Notes: generated by a model from the letters alone, not told the origin. A DNA stretch of 12,158 nt from CAXBYZ01 sp043826085 (GCA_043826085.1 JBDRQW010000042.1:1-12158); one strand, 5' to 3'. Counted from the first letter of the stretch, positions 6,401 to 12,158 are shown. Numbers and translations: made by a program.

Positions 6401-6530
6401 GTCTATCATTTTTTCTCAGCACCACAAGTTCGTTTCTCCTGCGGAAACGACTTCTTGCGTTCTCGGCTTGCTGACCCTTCGGGTCCAAGCTCAGCAAGCC
6501 TGCGAAAGCTGCTGGTGAAAAAAGATAGAC
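6401..6530. repeat. Large intergenic palindromic element with two inner hairpins
   Basis: This fills most of the 240-nt gap between the propeller gene and smpB. GTCTATC (6401-6407) pairs with GATAGAC (6524-6530), and the stem continues T6/A6 and C/G after a one-base bulge. Inside are a hairpin at 6426-6453 (CGTTTC/GAAACG stem extended by AAGT/ACTT) and a second with GGCTTGCTGA (6465-6474) against TCAGCAAGCC (6491-6500), capped by GACCC/GGGTC. It is a three-way junction like the smaller elements. It may also act as an mRNA-end structure, though no U-run follows it. Confidence 0.7.
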
Positions 6531-6581
6531 TGCAATATTAATAATTAACTACGTTTAATGTTTAAAAAAGATTTGTTGGTT

Positions 6582-6587
6582 TATAAT
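6582..6587 (+). promoter_or_regulatory. -10 promoter of smpB; leaderless or near-leaderless start
   Basis: A consensus TATAAT ends 8 nt before the ATG at 6596, so the transcript should start within a base or two of the start codon. There is no Shine-Dalgarno between them. No clear -35 is visible. Confidence 0.55.
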
Positions 6588-6595
6588 CAAGTTAT

Positions 6596-7048
6596 ATGAA
6601 GAAAGTTGTAAATAGAAAGGCCAGATATAACTATGAACTGCTGGATAGAGTGGAGGCGGGGATTGTGCTTTCTGGGGCGGAGGTAAAGAGTGCCAAACTG
6701 GGTCAGGTAAGTTTGAAAGAATCATTTGCCAGGATTGATGATAATGGGGAAGTGTGGTTGCATAATGCCCACATTCATCCTTATAAGTTTGCGGATAATG
6801 AAAATTATGAACCAACCAGATTTAGAAAGTTGTTGTTAAAGAGGAGAGAGATACTTGGTTTGTTAAAAATTATTGAGGGGAAGAAGTTGAGTTTAGTACC
6901 AACGGCTTTGTATGTGAAGAAGGGAAAGATAAAAGTGGAGATAGCGGTGGGTAGGGGTAAAAAGAGTTGGGACAAGAGAAGGGTGATTAAAGAGAGAGAA
7001 CAAAAGAGAGAAGCGAGAAAAATAATGAAAATTGGAAGTAGGGCTTGA
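6596..7048 (+). CDS. smpB: SsrA-binding protein SmpB
   Basis: 150 aa, the usual family length. SmpB binds the tRNA-like part of tmRNA and carries it into the A site of stalled ribosomes, where its C-terminal tail reads the empty mRNA channel. Family signatures in order are NRKARYNYELLDRVEAGIVL (7-26), GAEVKSAKLGQVSLKESF (28-45), EVWLHNAHIHPY (52-63), EPTRFRKLLLKRREI (72-86), a beta segment LSLVPTALYVKKGKIKVEI (98-116), and GRGKKSWDKRR (119-129) leading to the basic tail. The partner RNA gene ssrA lies about 1 kb downstream at 8101. The TGA stop lies inside the TTGACA promoter box of the next gene. No odd truncation is seen. Confidence 0.96.
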   Translation: MKKVVNRKARYNYELLDRVEAGIVLSGAEVKSAKLGQVSLKESFARIDDNGEVWLHNAHIHPYKFADNENYEPTRFRKLLLKRREILGLLKIIEGKKLSLVPTALYVKKGKIKVEIAVGRGKKSWDKRRVIKEREQKREARKIMKIGSRA

Positions 7049-7071
7049 CATAGTTTATAGTTTACTATAAA
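7045..7071 (+). promoter_or_regulatory. Promoter of the wHTH-phosphoribosyltransferase gene, -35 box overlapping the smpB stop
   Basis: A consensus TTGACA (7045-7050) is spaced 15 nt from TATAAA (7066-7071). The ATG at 7081 is 9 nt after the -10, so the transcript is leaderless or has a leader of only a few bases. The -35 box contains the smpB stop codon (7046-7048). The -10 lies inside the operator at 7050-7082. Confidence 0.65.
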
Positions 7072-7082
7072 CTATAAACTAT
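7050..7082. promoter_or_regulatory. Operator with four 7-bp half-sites overlapping promoter and start codon
   Basis: TAGTTTA occurs twice in tandem (7051-7057, 7058-7064), then a CTA spacer (7065-7067), then TAAACTA twice in tandem (7068-7074, 7075-7081). The arms, including a flanking base, form a perfect 15-bp inverted repeat. The site covers the spacer, the -10 and the A of the ATG. A protein bound here would block transcription, and the winged-helix protein encoded just downstream is the obvious candidate (inference). Confidence 0.75.
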
Positions 7083-8070
7083 GAAGACAGATACTAGTTT
7101 AAAGATAGTTAGAATTATTGAAAAACAAGGTCGAGTGAGAGTACATGATTTGGTTAGAGAGCTTAGTTTGAGTAATGTGGCTGTACATAAGCAGTTAAAA
7201 GTTTTGGTGGCAGATGGGAAATTAGTGAAGATAGGTAAACCTCCGTTGGTTTATTATGCGATTAATAAAGAGAGAAGCGAAATAGAAATTATTGATAAAT
7301 ACCAACGGTTTATTAATAAATATTATCTTAGGGTTACACCTCAAGGGGAGATGTTGAGGGGGGTTGAGGGTTTTGTTGATTGGGTAAAAGATATTGGAAA
7401 GACAAAAGAGATTGATAGATTAGCTAGAAGATATTTTGAAGTTAGAACCAAGGCAAATAAATTTATAAAAAATGAGTTGATAGATTTTACAAAAAAAATA
7501 AAGCAAGCAGTTGGAGCAAGGGGAATAGATAAAGTATATGGAGTTGATTTTTATAGTTTGCCGGAATTTGGGAAAACAAGGTTGGGGCAACTAGTATTTT
7601 ATGCTAAACAGTCACAGAATAAAGAAATAATTAATAAACTGGCTGAAGAAACAAGTCAGCAGATAAAGCGATTAATTAAAAAATATAAAGTTGAAGCTGT
7701 AGCTTATGTGCCTCACTCGATTCCAAGAAAACTACAATTTTTAAAGGAATATAGAGTAGGTTTAAAATTAAATTTTCCAGAGATAGATTTAGTTAAAGTT
7801 TATAAGGGTGAAGTGATAGTGGCACAAAAATCGCTGGCAAAGTTGAAAGATAGAATTGAGAATGCAAGAGAAACAATCATTATTGATGAGAGAAAACAAA
7901 AAACTAAAAAGAATTATAAAACGGTATTGATAATTGATGATGCGACTGGTTCGGGAGCGAGCATGAATGAGGTAGCTAAAAAGTTAAAACAAAAGGAAAT
8001 GGTGGAAAAAGTAATAGGATTTAGTTTGATTGGGAGTTATAAGGGTTTTGAGGTGATTCGAGAAATTTAA
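7081..8070 (+). CDS. Winged-helix transcriptional regulator fused to a ComF-like phosphoribosyltransferase
   Basis: 329 aa. Residues 1-62 form a winged helix: LVRELSLSNVAVHKQLKVLVADGKLVK is the helix-turn-helix and wing start. Residues 65-200 are helical and charged. The C-terminus is a PRTase: VLIIDDATGSGAS (282-294) is the PRPP-binding loop, and AQKSLAKLKDRIENAR (248-263) resembles the Q..L....R..N motif of ComF. The fusion of wHTH and PRTase is analogous to Bacillus PurR, where PRPP binding tunes DNA binding, but the sequence is not close to PurR. It is therefore likely a ligand-sensing regulator that may respond to PRPP or a nucleotide. A four-half-site operator over its own start suggests autoregulation. 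It lies between smpB and ssrA, so it might also affect the trans-translation genes; this is conjecture. There is no signal peptide or TM segment. Confidence 0.82.
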   Translation: MKTDTSLKIVRIIEKQGRVRVHDLVRELSLSNVAVHKQLKVLVADGKLVKIGKPPLVYYAINKERSEIEIIDKYQRFINKYYLRVTPQGEMLRGVEGFVDWVKDIGKTKEIDRLARRYFEVRTKANKFIKNELIDFTKKIKQAVGARGIDKVYGVDFYSLPEFGKTRLGQLVFYAKQSQNKEIINKLAEETSQQIKRLIKKYKVEAVAYVPHSIPRKLQFLKEYRVGLKLNFPEIDLVKVYKGEVIVAQKSLAKLKDRIENARETIIIDERKQKTKKNYKTVLIIDDATGSGASMNEVAKKLKQKEMVEKVIGFSLIGSYKGFEVIREI

Positions 8071-8080
8071 GACAAGGATG

Positions 8081-8089
8081 TGGTATAAT
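8081..8089 (+). promoter_or_regulatory. Extended -10 promoter of ssrA
   Basis: TGG followed by consensus TATAAT (8084-8089) is an extended -10. It ends 11 nt before the mature tmRNA 5' end at 8101, leaving a short precursor for RNase P to trim. A -35 box is not evident, as expected for extended -10 promoters. Confidence 0.65.
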
Positions 8090-8100
8090 ACAGGCTATTC

Positions 8101-8523
8101 GGGGATGAATAGATTCGACGAATTTAGTTCTTTAACAACCTGCAAGCAGACTTTGACTTGAAGTCTTTTCAGCCATAGGCTGATTGGCCTTTGGCCAAAA
8201 AAATGGGTCAAAAAACAACTGCAAATTCTATTTACAGTAAAGTAAAGACTTTTGTGGCTGATTTATTCAGTCCAGTCTATACTCCAGCTTTAGCTTTCGC
8301 TTAAGCAGGCATCTTTTTTAGTCTATATCTGGGGAGACTTTAAAGGGTGTAAACAAACTCAGGTGGCAAGTCCGATGCTGACTCGACCGGACCCAAGTAT
8401 TTGAGTTACCCTTTAGTGAAATTGGTTGGTTATTTAGCCACACTAAAAAATTTAGATAACTAAGCTTGTAGAAGGTGTTAAGAAATATTTTCGGACGAGG
8501 GTGCAAAACCCTCCATCTCCACA
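8101..8523 (+). ncRNA. ssrA: Transfer-messenger RNA (tmRNA)
   Basis: The 5' end GGGGATGAATAGATTCGACG matches the universal tmRNA start. Its first seven bases pair with CATCTCC at the 3' end (8514-8520, one G-U), forming the acceptor stem. The T-arm is GAGGG/CCCTC closed by a TGCAAAA loop. The 3' end is ACA, so CCA is probably completed after transcription. Upstream of the tag are hairpins CAGCC/GGCTG and TGGCC/GGCCA, likely part of the first pseudoknot region. The tag frame ends in TAA at 8302-8304. It is a one-piece tmRNA of about 421 nt. The T-loop has G at the position of the invariant U55 (TGC for TTC), which is unusual. It works with SmpB (6596-7048) to release stalled ribosomes and tag incomplete proteins for proteolysis. 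Confidence 0.95.
8206..8304 (+). other. tmRNA proteolysis-tag reading frame
   Basis: In the frame ending with TAA (8302-8304), the tag is up to 32 residues if translation resumes at GGT (8206). It begins GQKTTANSIY and ends VYTPALAFA. The resume codon is inferred; GGT or CAA lies about 8-11 nt after the TGGCC/GGCCA hairpin. The tag is much longer than the roughly 10-residue tag of E. coli, and its end is AFA instead of LAA. Long tags ending in AFA are known to me from mycoplasmas. Confidence 0.6.
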
Positions 8524-8571
8524 ATAGCCAAGGTTTTTTGGTGATTTGAGAATGGTAAGCATTAACTTTTT

Positions 8572-8596
8572 ATTAATATTATTAGGTAATATTAAT
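8572..8596. promoter_or_regulatory. AT-only palindrome upstream of the glycosyltransferase gene
   Basis: ATTAATATTA (8572-8581) and TAATATTAAT (8587-8596) form a perfect 10-bp inverted repeat around TTAGG. It ends 16 nt before the -10 candidate at 8613, a position suited to an operator or an UP-like element. Being wholly A/T, it may be chance. Confidence 0.35.
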
Positions 8597-8612
8597 TGAT
8601 TATGATCATTAT

Positions 8613-8618
8613 TATATT
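8613..8618 (+). promoter_or_regulatory. -10 candidate of the glycosyltransferase gene
   Basis: TATATT ends 5 nt before the ATG at 8624, predicting a leaderless mRNA. The region is AT-rich, so the hexamer alone is weak evidence. No Shine-Dalgarno precedes the ATG. Confidence 0.4.
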
Positions 8619-8623
8619 TGTAA

Positions 8624-9751
8624 ATGAAAATAGCAGTTTTTGATAATTTACCAGAAGGAGGAGCTAAGAGAGTTCTCTTTGAACAAATTAAATATCTAGC
8701 TCAAGATCATTCAATTGATTGGTATACAAATAAAAGAGAAACAATCTTTCAAATTGGGCCTTTTGTTGAAAATAAGTTTCAGTTTAATTTAGAGCTAGTT
8801 AATTATCGATCTATTTTTAGACCACTCAAAGAAATTAGTTTACTGACTAAAATTAATTTAAAATATCGTTGGATTGCTCATCAAATCAATAGTGCAAATT
8901 ATGATCTAGTGCTTGTCCATCCCTGCCAATTAACTCAAGCTCCTTGGTTACTGCAATTTTTAAATAAACCTTCTTTATATTTTATGGAAGAAACATTAAG
9001 AACTTTCTATGAGCCAGAACTTTTCTTGGTTGATCATTTACCTATCTTTAATAGGTTATATGAAAAGCTTCGTCGGCTAATTATTGCTCAGATTGATCTC
9101 CAATCAGTTAAAGTAGCAACTAAATTAATGACATCGTCACAGTATGTAGCTAGTCAAGTTAAAAAAAACTATCACCGTTTAGCTGAGGTTAATCATTTGG
9201 GGGTAGATACCAAGGTATTTAAAGCAGTTAAAAATAAAAAACCAAAACACTTTCTTTTTGTTGGAGATAAAAATGATATTAATGGTTATCAATTAATAAA
9301 CGATTTAGAAAAGACAATCAGGGAGGACCTTTCTCATAAAATTTCTTTTGGTAAATCTTTTCCTATTAAATATTTACAATTTGGTCAGCAAAATAAATTT
9401 AAATTATCAGATTTGGCGGTTGCAAAGCAATATCAGGAATCTTATGCTACCCTTTGTCTTTCATTTAATGAACCTTTTGGATTAACTGCTTTAGAGTCAA
9501 TGGCTTGTGGGACAACTGTTATCGCTGTTAATGAAGGAGGATATCAAGAGACGATCAAAGATAAAGATAGTGGCTTATTAATTCGAAGAGACTTTTCTAA
9601 ATTGGCGCAAACAATGAAAATTATTATGGAAAATAGTAAACTTAGATCTCAATTGGAAAAAAGTGGAATCAAACGAGTCAGTAAAGATTTTACTTGGCGA
9701 CTTCATGGTCAAAGATTAGAGAAACAATTATTGCTTTTGAGCAATAATTAA
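8624..9751 (+). CDS. GT4-family glycosyltransferase
   Basis: 375 aa, a normal length for a GT-B fold enzyme. The N-terminus IAVFDNLPEGGAKRVLFE (3-20) carries the Gly-rich acceptor-side loop. The C-terminal FNEPFGLTALESMACGTTVIAVNEGG (281-305) is the GT4 signature, with E283 and E291 as the E-x7-E pair that contacts the nucleotide-sugar donor. It should transfer a sugar to a growing glycan at the cytosolic face of the membrane; donor and acceptor cannot be told from sequence. No TM segment is seen. Its 3' end overlaps the converging methyltransferase by 24 bp. It is the first gene after ssrA. Its base usage lacks the G-over-C bias of the genes to its left, in keeping with a variable polysaccharide region. 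Confidence 0.88.
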   Translation: MKIAVFDNLPEGGAKRVLFEQIKYLAQDHSIDWYTNKRETIFQIGPFVENKFQFNLELVNYRSIFRPLKEISLLTKINLKYRWIAHQINSANYDLVLVHPCQLTQAPWLLQFLNKPSLYFMEETLRTFYEPELFLVDHLPIFNRLYEKLRRLIIAQIDLQSVKVATKLMTSSQYVASQVKKNYHRLAEVNHLGVDTKVFKAVKNKKPKHFLFVGDKNDINGYQLINDLEKTIREDLSHKISFGKSFPIKYLQFGQQNKFKLSDLAVAKQYQESYATLCLSFNEPFGLTALESMACGTTVIAVNEGGYQETIKDKDSGLLIRRDFSKLAQTMKIIMENSKLRSQLEKSGIKRVSKDFTWRLHGQRLEKQLLLLSNN

Positions 9752-10507
9752 TTGCATGCCACCTTCTTTTACCCAAAGTTTTTTTAAGTACTTTTTGAAG
9801 TATTGTTTGAGAAACCAAATTACTATTCCTTTAGGGATTAATTTACCGTAAGGAGAGTCTTGAAGATATGACCAAAGTTCACGTTTGTATGGTTTCCAAG
9901 TTGTCAGTTTAAAAAATCTATACCAAGTTTGAATTTCTGGCTGAGGGAAATATTGTTTTTTAAAGATAACTTTGAGTTTGTTTTGCTCAAAAATTTTAGT
10001 CCATTCTTCTTCTGATCGATAGTGAAAGTGAGCAATCCGTTTATCAAATAATTTTAGTTGTTGGTCACTATTCATTAATTTTCTTAGGGAAGTTTGTAAA
10101 TATGGTGAAGGAACTGTCATGGTAAAGATTCCACCCTTTTTTAAAACCCTGGCTACTTCACTAACGGCTTTCTTATCCTGAGGAATATGTTCAAAAGTAC
10201 TATTGCTAATAATTGTTTGGAAACTATTTGTTTTGAAAGAGAGTTTAGTGGCGTCAGCTGCTATTACTTTTTTATAAACACCAACTTCTTTTGCACCAGT
10301 TGGGTCAAGATCTATTCCAACATCTATTTTCTGATTGGGGTACATTAATAAACTCATTTGACCGTTACCACAACCAATATCTAGCGAAGGTGATTTGAAT
10401 TTAATTTTTAAAAGTGCTGAAGAATCAAGGCTTCTTAAAAGGGCGTCATGGGGGACAAACCAAAACTTCTCTATTAATTTATTAAAGATCTTTTTATTTT
10501 TTTTCAT
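9728..10507 (-). CDS. SAM-dependent methyltransferase (class I, Methyltransf_11-like)
   Basis: 259 aa. Motif I LDIGCGNGQ (42-50) and the acidic residues in GIDLDP (64-69) bind S-adenosylmethionine. IAADATKLSF (82-91) is the adenine-side loop, and ISNSTFEHIPQD (100-111) followed by VLKKGGIFTMTVP (121-133) completes the Rossmann core. The C-terminal 120 residues are basic and aromatic, with no motif I recognise, and probably select the acceptor. Beside a glycosyltransferase and a flippase, it may methylate a glycan or a lipid-linked sugar (inference). It begins 26 nt after the flippase stop, so both are likely in one transcript. Its 3' end overlaps the converging GT4 gene by 24 bp. Confidence 0.85.
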   Translation of the reverse strand: MKKNKKIFNKLIEKFWFVPHDALLRSLDSSALLKIKFKSPSLDIGCGNGQMSLLMYPNQKIDVGIDLDPTGAKEVGVYKKVIAADATKLSFKTNSFQTIISNSTFEHIPQDKKAVSEVARVLKKGGIFTMTVPSPYLQTSLRKLMNSDQQLKLFDKRIAHFHYRSEEEWTKIFEQNKLKVIFKKQYFPQPEIQTWYRFFKLTTWKPYKRELWSYLQDSPYGKLIPKGIVIWFLKQYFKKYLKKLWVKEGGMQLIIAQKQ

Positions 10508-10533
10508 AATTGATGAGATTTTAAAATAAGATT

Positions 10534-11748
10534 CTATAAAACTTTCCAGACAAAGTAAACCATAAAGGGTAGCGCAACTACTGATCCAAGTAGGGCAGAA
10601 AAGCTAGTCCCTATTAATCCATAAGTGAGAGTGAGAGGAATGACGCTAAGAGCCATTCCGATTAAGCTAACTAAAGTAACGATTGAAACAGCTCTTTGTT
10701 TTTTTAAAGCTAAAAGTAAGCTAGAACTAGAGCCTGAGATTGCTCTGACTATTCCAAAGATAGAGAGTACTTTTAACAAAGGTGTAATAACCAGCCATTG
10801 ATCACCAAGTAGTATTTTGATAATTGGTGAAGCAAAAAGAAATAAAATTAAGCCAAAGGGAATTGTTAAGCCAGCAATAACAGCTAGGGTTTTAAAAAAA
10901 GCTTGGCGTAGCCTCTTTTTATCTTCTCTGATTTTTGTGTAGATGGGAAAACTAACTCTACCAAAAATGTCACAGACTTCAGTAATTGGTAAAGTAGAAA
11001 TTTTGTAAGCTACTTGATAATAACCGAGAGATGAATCACCTAGTAATTTTCCAACTACCATATCATCACCTTGATGAAAGAAATAATTAAATGTTCCTGT
11101 CAAAGTCATCCACTTGCCTCGATGGACAACTTTTTTAATCTTATCAAAATCAAAGTTAAATCTTGGGGTAGGCGAGATAAAAAGGTGCGAGAGGACAACT
11201 TCTAATACTGATCCGGCAATTAAGCCCCAGATTAAGCTGCTAGTAGATCTGGTGATGAGAGCTAAGCTAACGGTTACGATAGTCCCAACCAAAAATACAC
11301 TAGATCTAAATAGTACGTCTTTTTTAAATTCTAATTCTTTTTGGAAAGTTACTAAAGCCGGATTAATAAAGCCTTTGATAAAGGGAACTAGGCTAATTAA
11401 GATTAAGATTGGATAAGCATCAGGTGAAGAAAAAAAGTTTGCTAAGGGTTTACTAACTATAATTAAGATTAAAGAAATTAAGATTCCTCTGACTATTGAA
11501 ACTACCCAAGCAGTATTGAGGTGGGTTTTGATATTGCTTTTTTCTTGGATGAGAAAGACATTGATTCCTGTTTCTGATAAAACTTCCAGTAAAGCCAAAA
11601 CGATTGAGGCTATACCAAAGATACCAAATTGGACAGGCGAAAGTACTCTAGCTAGAATAGCAATTCGGCCAAATGAAATGGCCTTAGAAAATATGCGAAA
11701 AGCACCTAACCAACTGATCCCATTAGCGCCTTGTTTAAAATAACCCAT
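10534..11748 (-). CDS. Wzx-like polysaccharide flippase (MATE/MOP superfamily)
   Basis: 404 aa from the ATG at 11746-11748. Alternating hydrophobic segments run through nearly the whole chain, consistent with 10-12 membrane helices. The start GANGISWLGAFRIFSKAISFGRIAILARVLSPVQFGIFG is typical of polysaccharide export flippases, which move lipid-linked oligosaccharides across the cytoplasmic membrane. A longer reading frame exists to a TTG at 11793, adding 15 residues (MKWLGQLKIKVYNDL). I prefer the ATG because TATAAT on the minus strand (11760-11755) ends 6 nt before it, and the added residues carry no family signal. It heads a two-gene unit with the methyltransferase. Confidence 0.87.
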   Translation of the reverse strand: MGYFKQGANGISWLGAFRIFSKAISFGRIAILARVLSPVQFGIFGIASIVLALLEVLSETGINVFLIQEKSNIKTHLNTAWVVSIVRGILISLILIIVSKPLANFFSSPDAYPILILISLVPFIKGFINPALVTFQKELEFKKDVLFRSSVFLVGTIVTVSLALITRSTSSLIWGLIAGSVLEVVLSHLFISPTPRFNFDFDKIKKVVHRGKWMTLTGTFNYFFHQGDDMVVGKLLGDSSLGYYQVAYKISTLPITEVCDIFGRVSFPIYTKIREDKKRLRQAFFKTLAVIAGLTIPFGLILFLFASPIIKILLGDQWLVITPLLKVLSIFGIVRAISGSSSSLLLALKKQRAVSIVTLVSLIGMALSVIPLTLTYGLIGTSFSALLGSVVALPFMVYFVWKVL

Positions 11749-11754
11749 GAGGTC

Positions 11755-11782
11755 ATTATAAACTTTTATCTTAAGTTGTCCC
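11755..11782 (-). promoter_or_regulatory. Promoter of the flippase-methyltransferase unit
   Basis: On the minus strand, GGGACA (11782-11777) is spaced 16 nt from consensus TATAAT (11760-11755). The ATG at 11748 begins 6 nt later, so the mRNA should be leaderless. The promoter lies inside the longer frame from TTG 11793, which argues against that longer start. Confidence 0.55.
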
Positions 11783-11915
11783 AGCCATTTCAAATGCTTC
11801 TTGAGTGTTCATAGTCTTACATGTGATTGATGAAGGGAATTTTTTTCTCTCTCCCAGGTTATTATGAAGTCAAACAGGCGGTTCTAATTATTAACTATAG
11901 TGTCCACCTCGTAAT

Positions 11916-11946
11916 AAAATATCACACCTTAGAGGTGTGATATTTT
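11916..11946. promoter_or_regulatory. Perfect 14-bp palindrome upstream of comF-like gene (operator candidate)
   Basis: AAAATATCACACCT (11916-11929) and AGGTGTGATATTTT (11933-11946) are exact reverse complements around TAG. It directly abuts the -10 at 11948. The core TCACACCT/AGGTGTGA is not AT-only, so chance is unlikely. Either a repressor site for the comF-like gene or a short-stem terminator; the run of T is only four, which favours an operator. Confidence 0.6.
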
Positions 11947-11947
11947 G

Positions 11948-11953
11948 TATACT
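11948..11953 (+). promoter_or_regulatory. -10 promoter of comF-like gene; leaderless start
   Basis: TATACT ends 7 nt before the ATG at 11961. The GGAGG at 11955-11959 is only one base from the ATG, too close to be a working Shine-Dalgarno, so a leaderless start is more likely. Confidence 0.5.
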
Positions 11954-11960
11954 TGGAGGT

Positions 11961-12158
11961 ATGGGGTTAGTTAGTTTTTTGTATCCAAGGCAGTGCGTAG
12001 GTTGTAAAAAAAATGGAAAGTATTTTTGTGATCGGTGTTTGAGTAAAGTTAGGCTTGATGATGAATGGAGGTGTTCAGAGTGTAATGAAAAATCGATTGG
12101 GGGAGTAACTCATTTTGGTTGTAGGAATAAAGATAGTCTTGATGGGATGGTAAGTTTT
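11961..12158 (+). CDS. comF: ComF-family double-zinc-ribbon/phosphoribosyltransferase (N-terminal part)
   Basis: Only the first 66 codons lie in the window. They begin MGLVSFLYPRQCVGCKK, the usual ComF start. Two zinc ribbons are visible: C12, C15, C23, C26, then C38, C41 and C54. The phosphoribosyltransferase domain expected next is outside. ComF proteins take part in DNA uptake in naturally competent bacteria, where they act on incoming DNA or recombination steps; in many CPR bacteria the gene is present with other competence genes. The start is set by the family pattern and the -10 at 11948. A 14-bp palindrome lies directly upstream. Confidence 0.85.
   Translation, partial: MGLVSFLYPRQCVGCKKNGKYFCDRCLSKVRLDDEWRCSECNEKSIGGVTHFGCRNKDSLDGMVSF

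Noticed and set aside
6401..6530. The large palindrome as a terminator for the envelope operon
   Set aside because: The stem is strong, but there is no U-run after it and the outer stem is partly A/T; a role as a 3'-end stabiliser is not excluded.
8525..8545. Rho-independent terminator after ssrA
   Set aside because: A T6 run (8534-8539) is present, but the only hairpin beside it is a weak CCAA/TTGG that includes the T-run itself.
11791..11793. TTG start for the flippase, 15 codons upstream
   Set aside because: A TATAAT promoter lies between it and the ATG at 11748, the extra residues lack family signal, and TTG is a rarer start. It remains possible.
8514..11910. Direct repeat of the ssrA 3' end as an attachment site
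   Set aside because: I looked for a second copy of CCCTCCATCTCCACA to the right of ssrA and found none in the window.

Overview
The window looks like a chromosomal segment of a Candidate Phyla Radiation (Patescibacteria) bacterium, most likely of the Microgenomates group. This rests on the gene content: a secreted Cys-rich protein ending in a VirB2/TrbC-like pair of membrane helices, a coiled-coil plus SpoIID hydrolase, a bacterial PH-domain membrane protein, a tiny two-helix membrane protein, a PP2C-like/propeller fusion, and a winged-helix/phosphoribosyltransferase. Low G+C and compact genes with very short leaders fit. TGA is used as a stop (4071-4073, 7046-7048), so this is the standard bacterial code and not the Gracilibacteria-type recoded one. 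The lineage is an inference from recognised families, not from a marker-gene tree.

Layout. Positions 1-784 (minus) hold the 5' part of a secreted, cysteine-rich protein with C-terminal membrane helices. Divergent from it, 867-6355 (plus) is a cell-envelope gene run: a PcsB-like coiled coil fused to SpoIID, an AT-rich DUF3800 gene (probable cargo), a PH-domain membrane protein, a two-helix membrane protein, and a PP2C-like/TM/beta-propeller protein. Next is a translation-quality-control block: smpB (6596-7048), a wHTH-phosphoribosyltransferase regulator with a four-half-site operator (7081-8070) and the tmRNA gene ssrA (8101-8523). Together SmpB and tmRNA rescue stalled ribosomes. Downstream of ssrA lies a surface-polysaccharide segment of different base composition: a GT4 glycosyltransferase (plus), converging with a methyltransferase and a Wzx-like flippase (both minus). 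The window ends in the first 66 codons of a comF-like gene.

The most unusual feature is a set of dispersed palindromic elements (812-849, 3205-3272, 3396-3445, 4424-4490, 5066-5135, 6401-6530). Each has perfect or near-perfect outer arms of 7-13 bp. Three share the arm GGTTmCGAACT, one of these with a compensatory base-pair change. Four enclose two further hairpins, so each could fold as a three-way junction. Three sit in frame inside coding sequence, in what look like linkers of the PH and PP2C-like proteins. They behave like REP/MITE-type sequences, and no transposase gene is visible here.

A second theme is initiation. At least five, probably six, transcription-unit starts have a -10-like hexamer ending 5-9 nt before the ATG, which predicts leaderless or nearly leaderless mRNAs.
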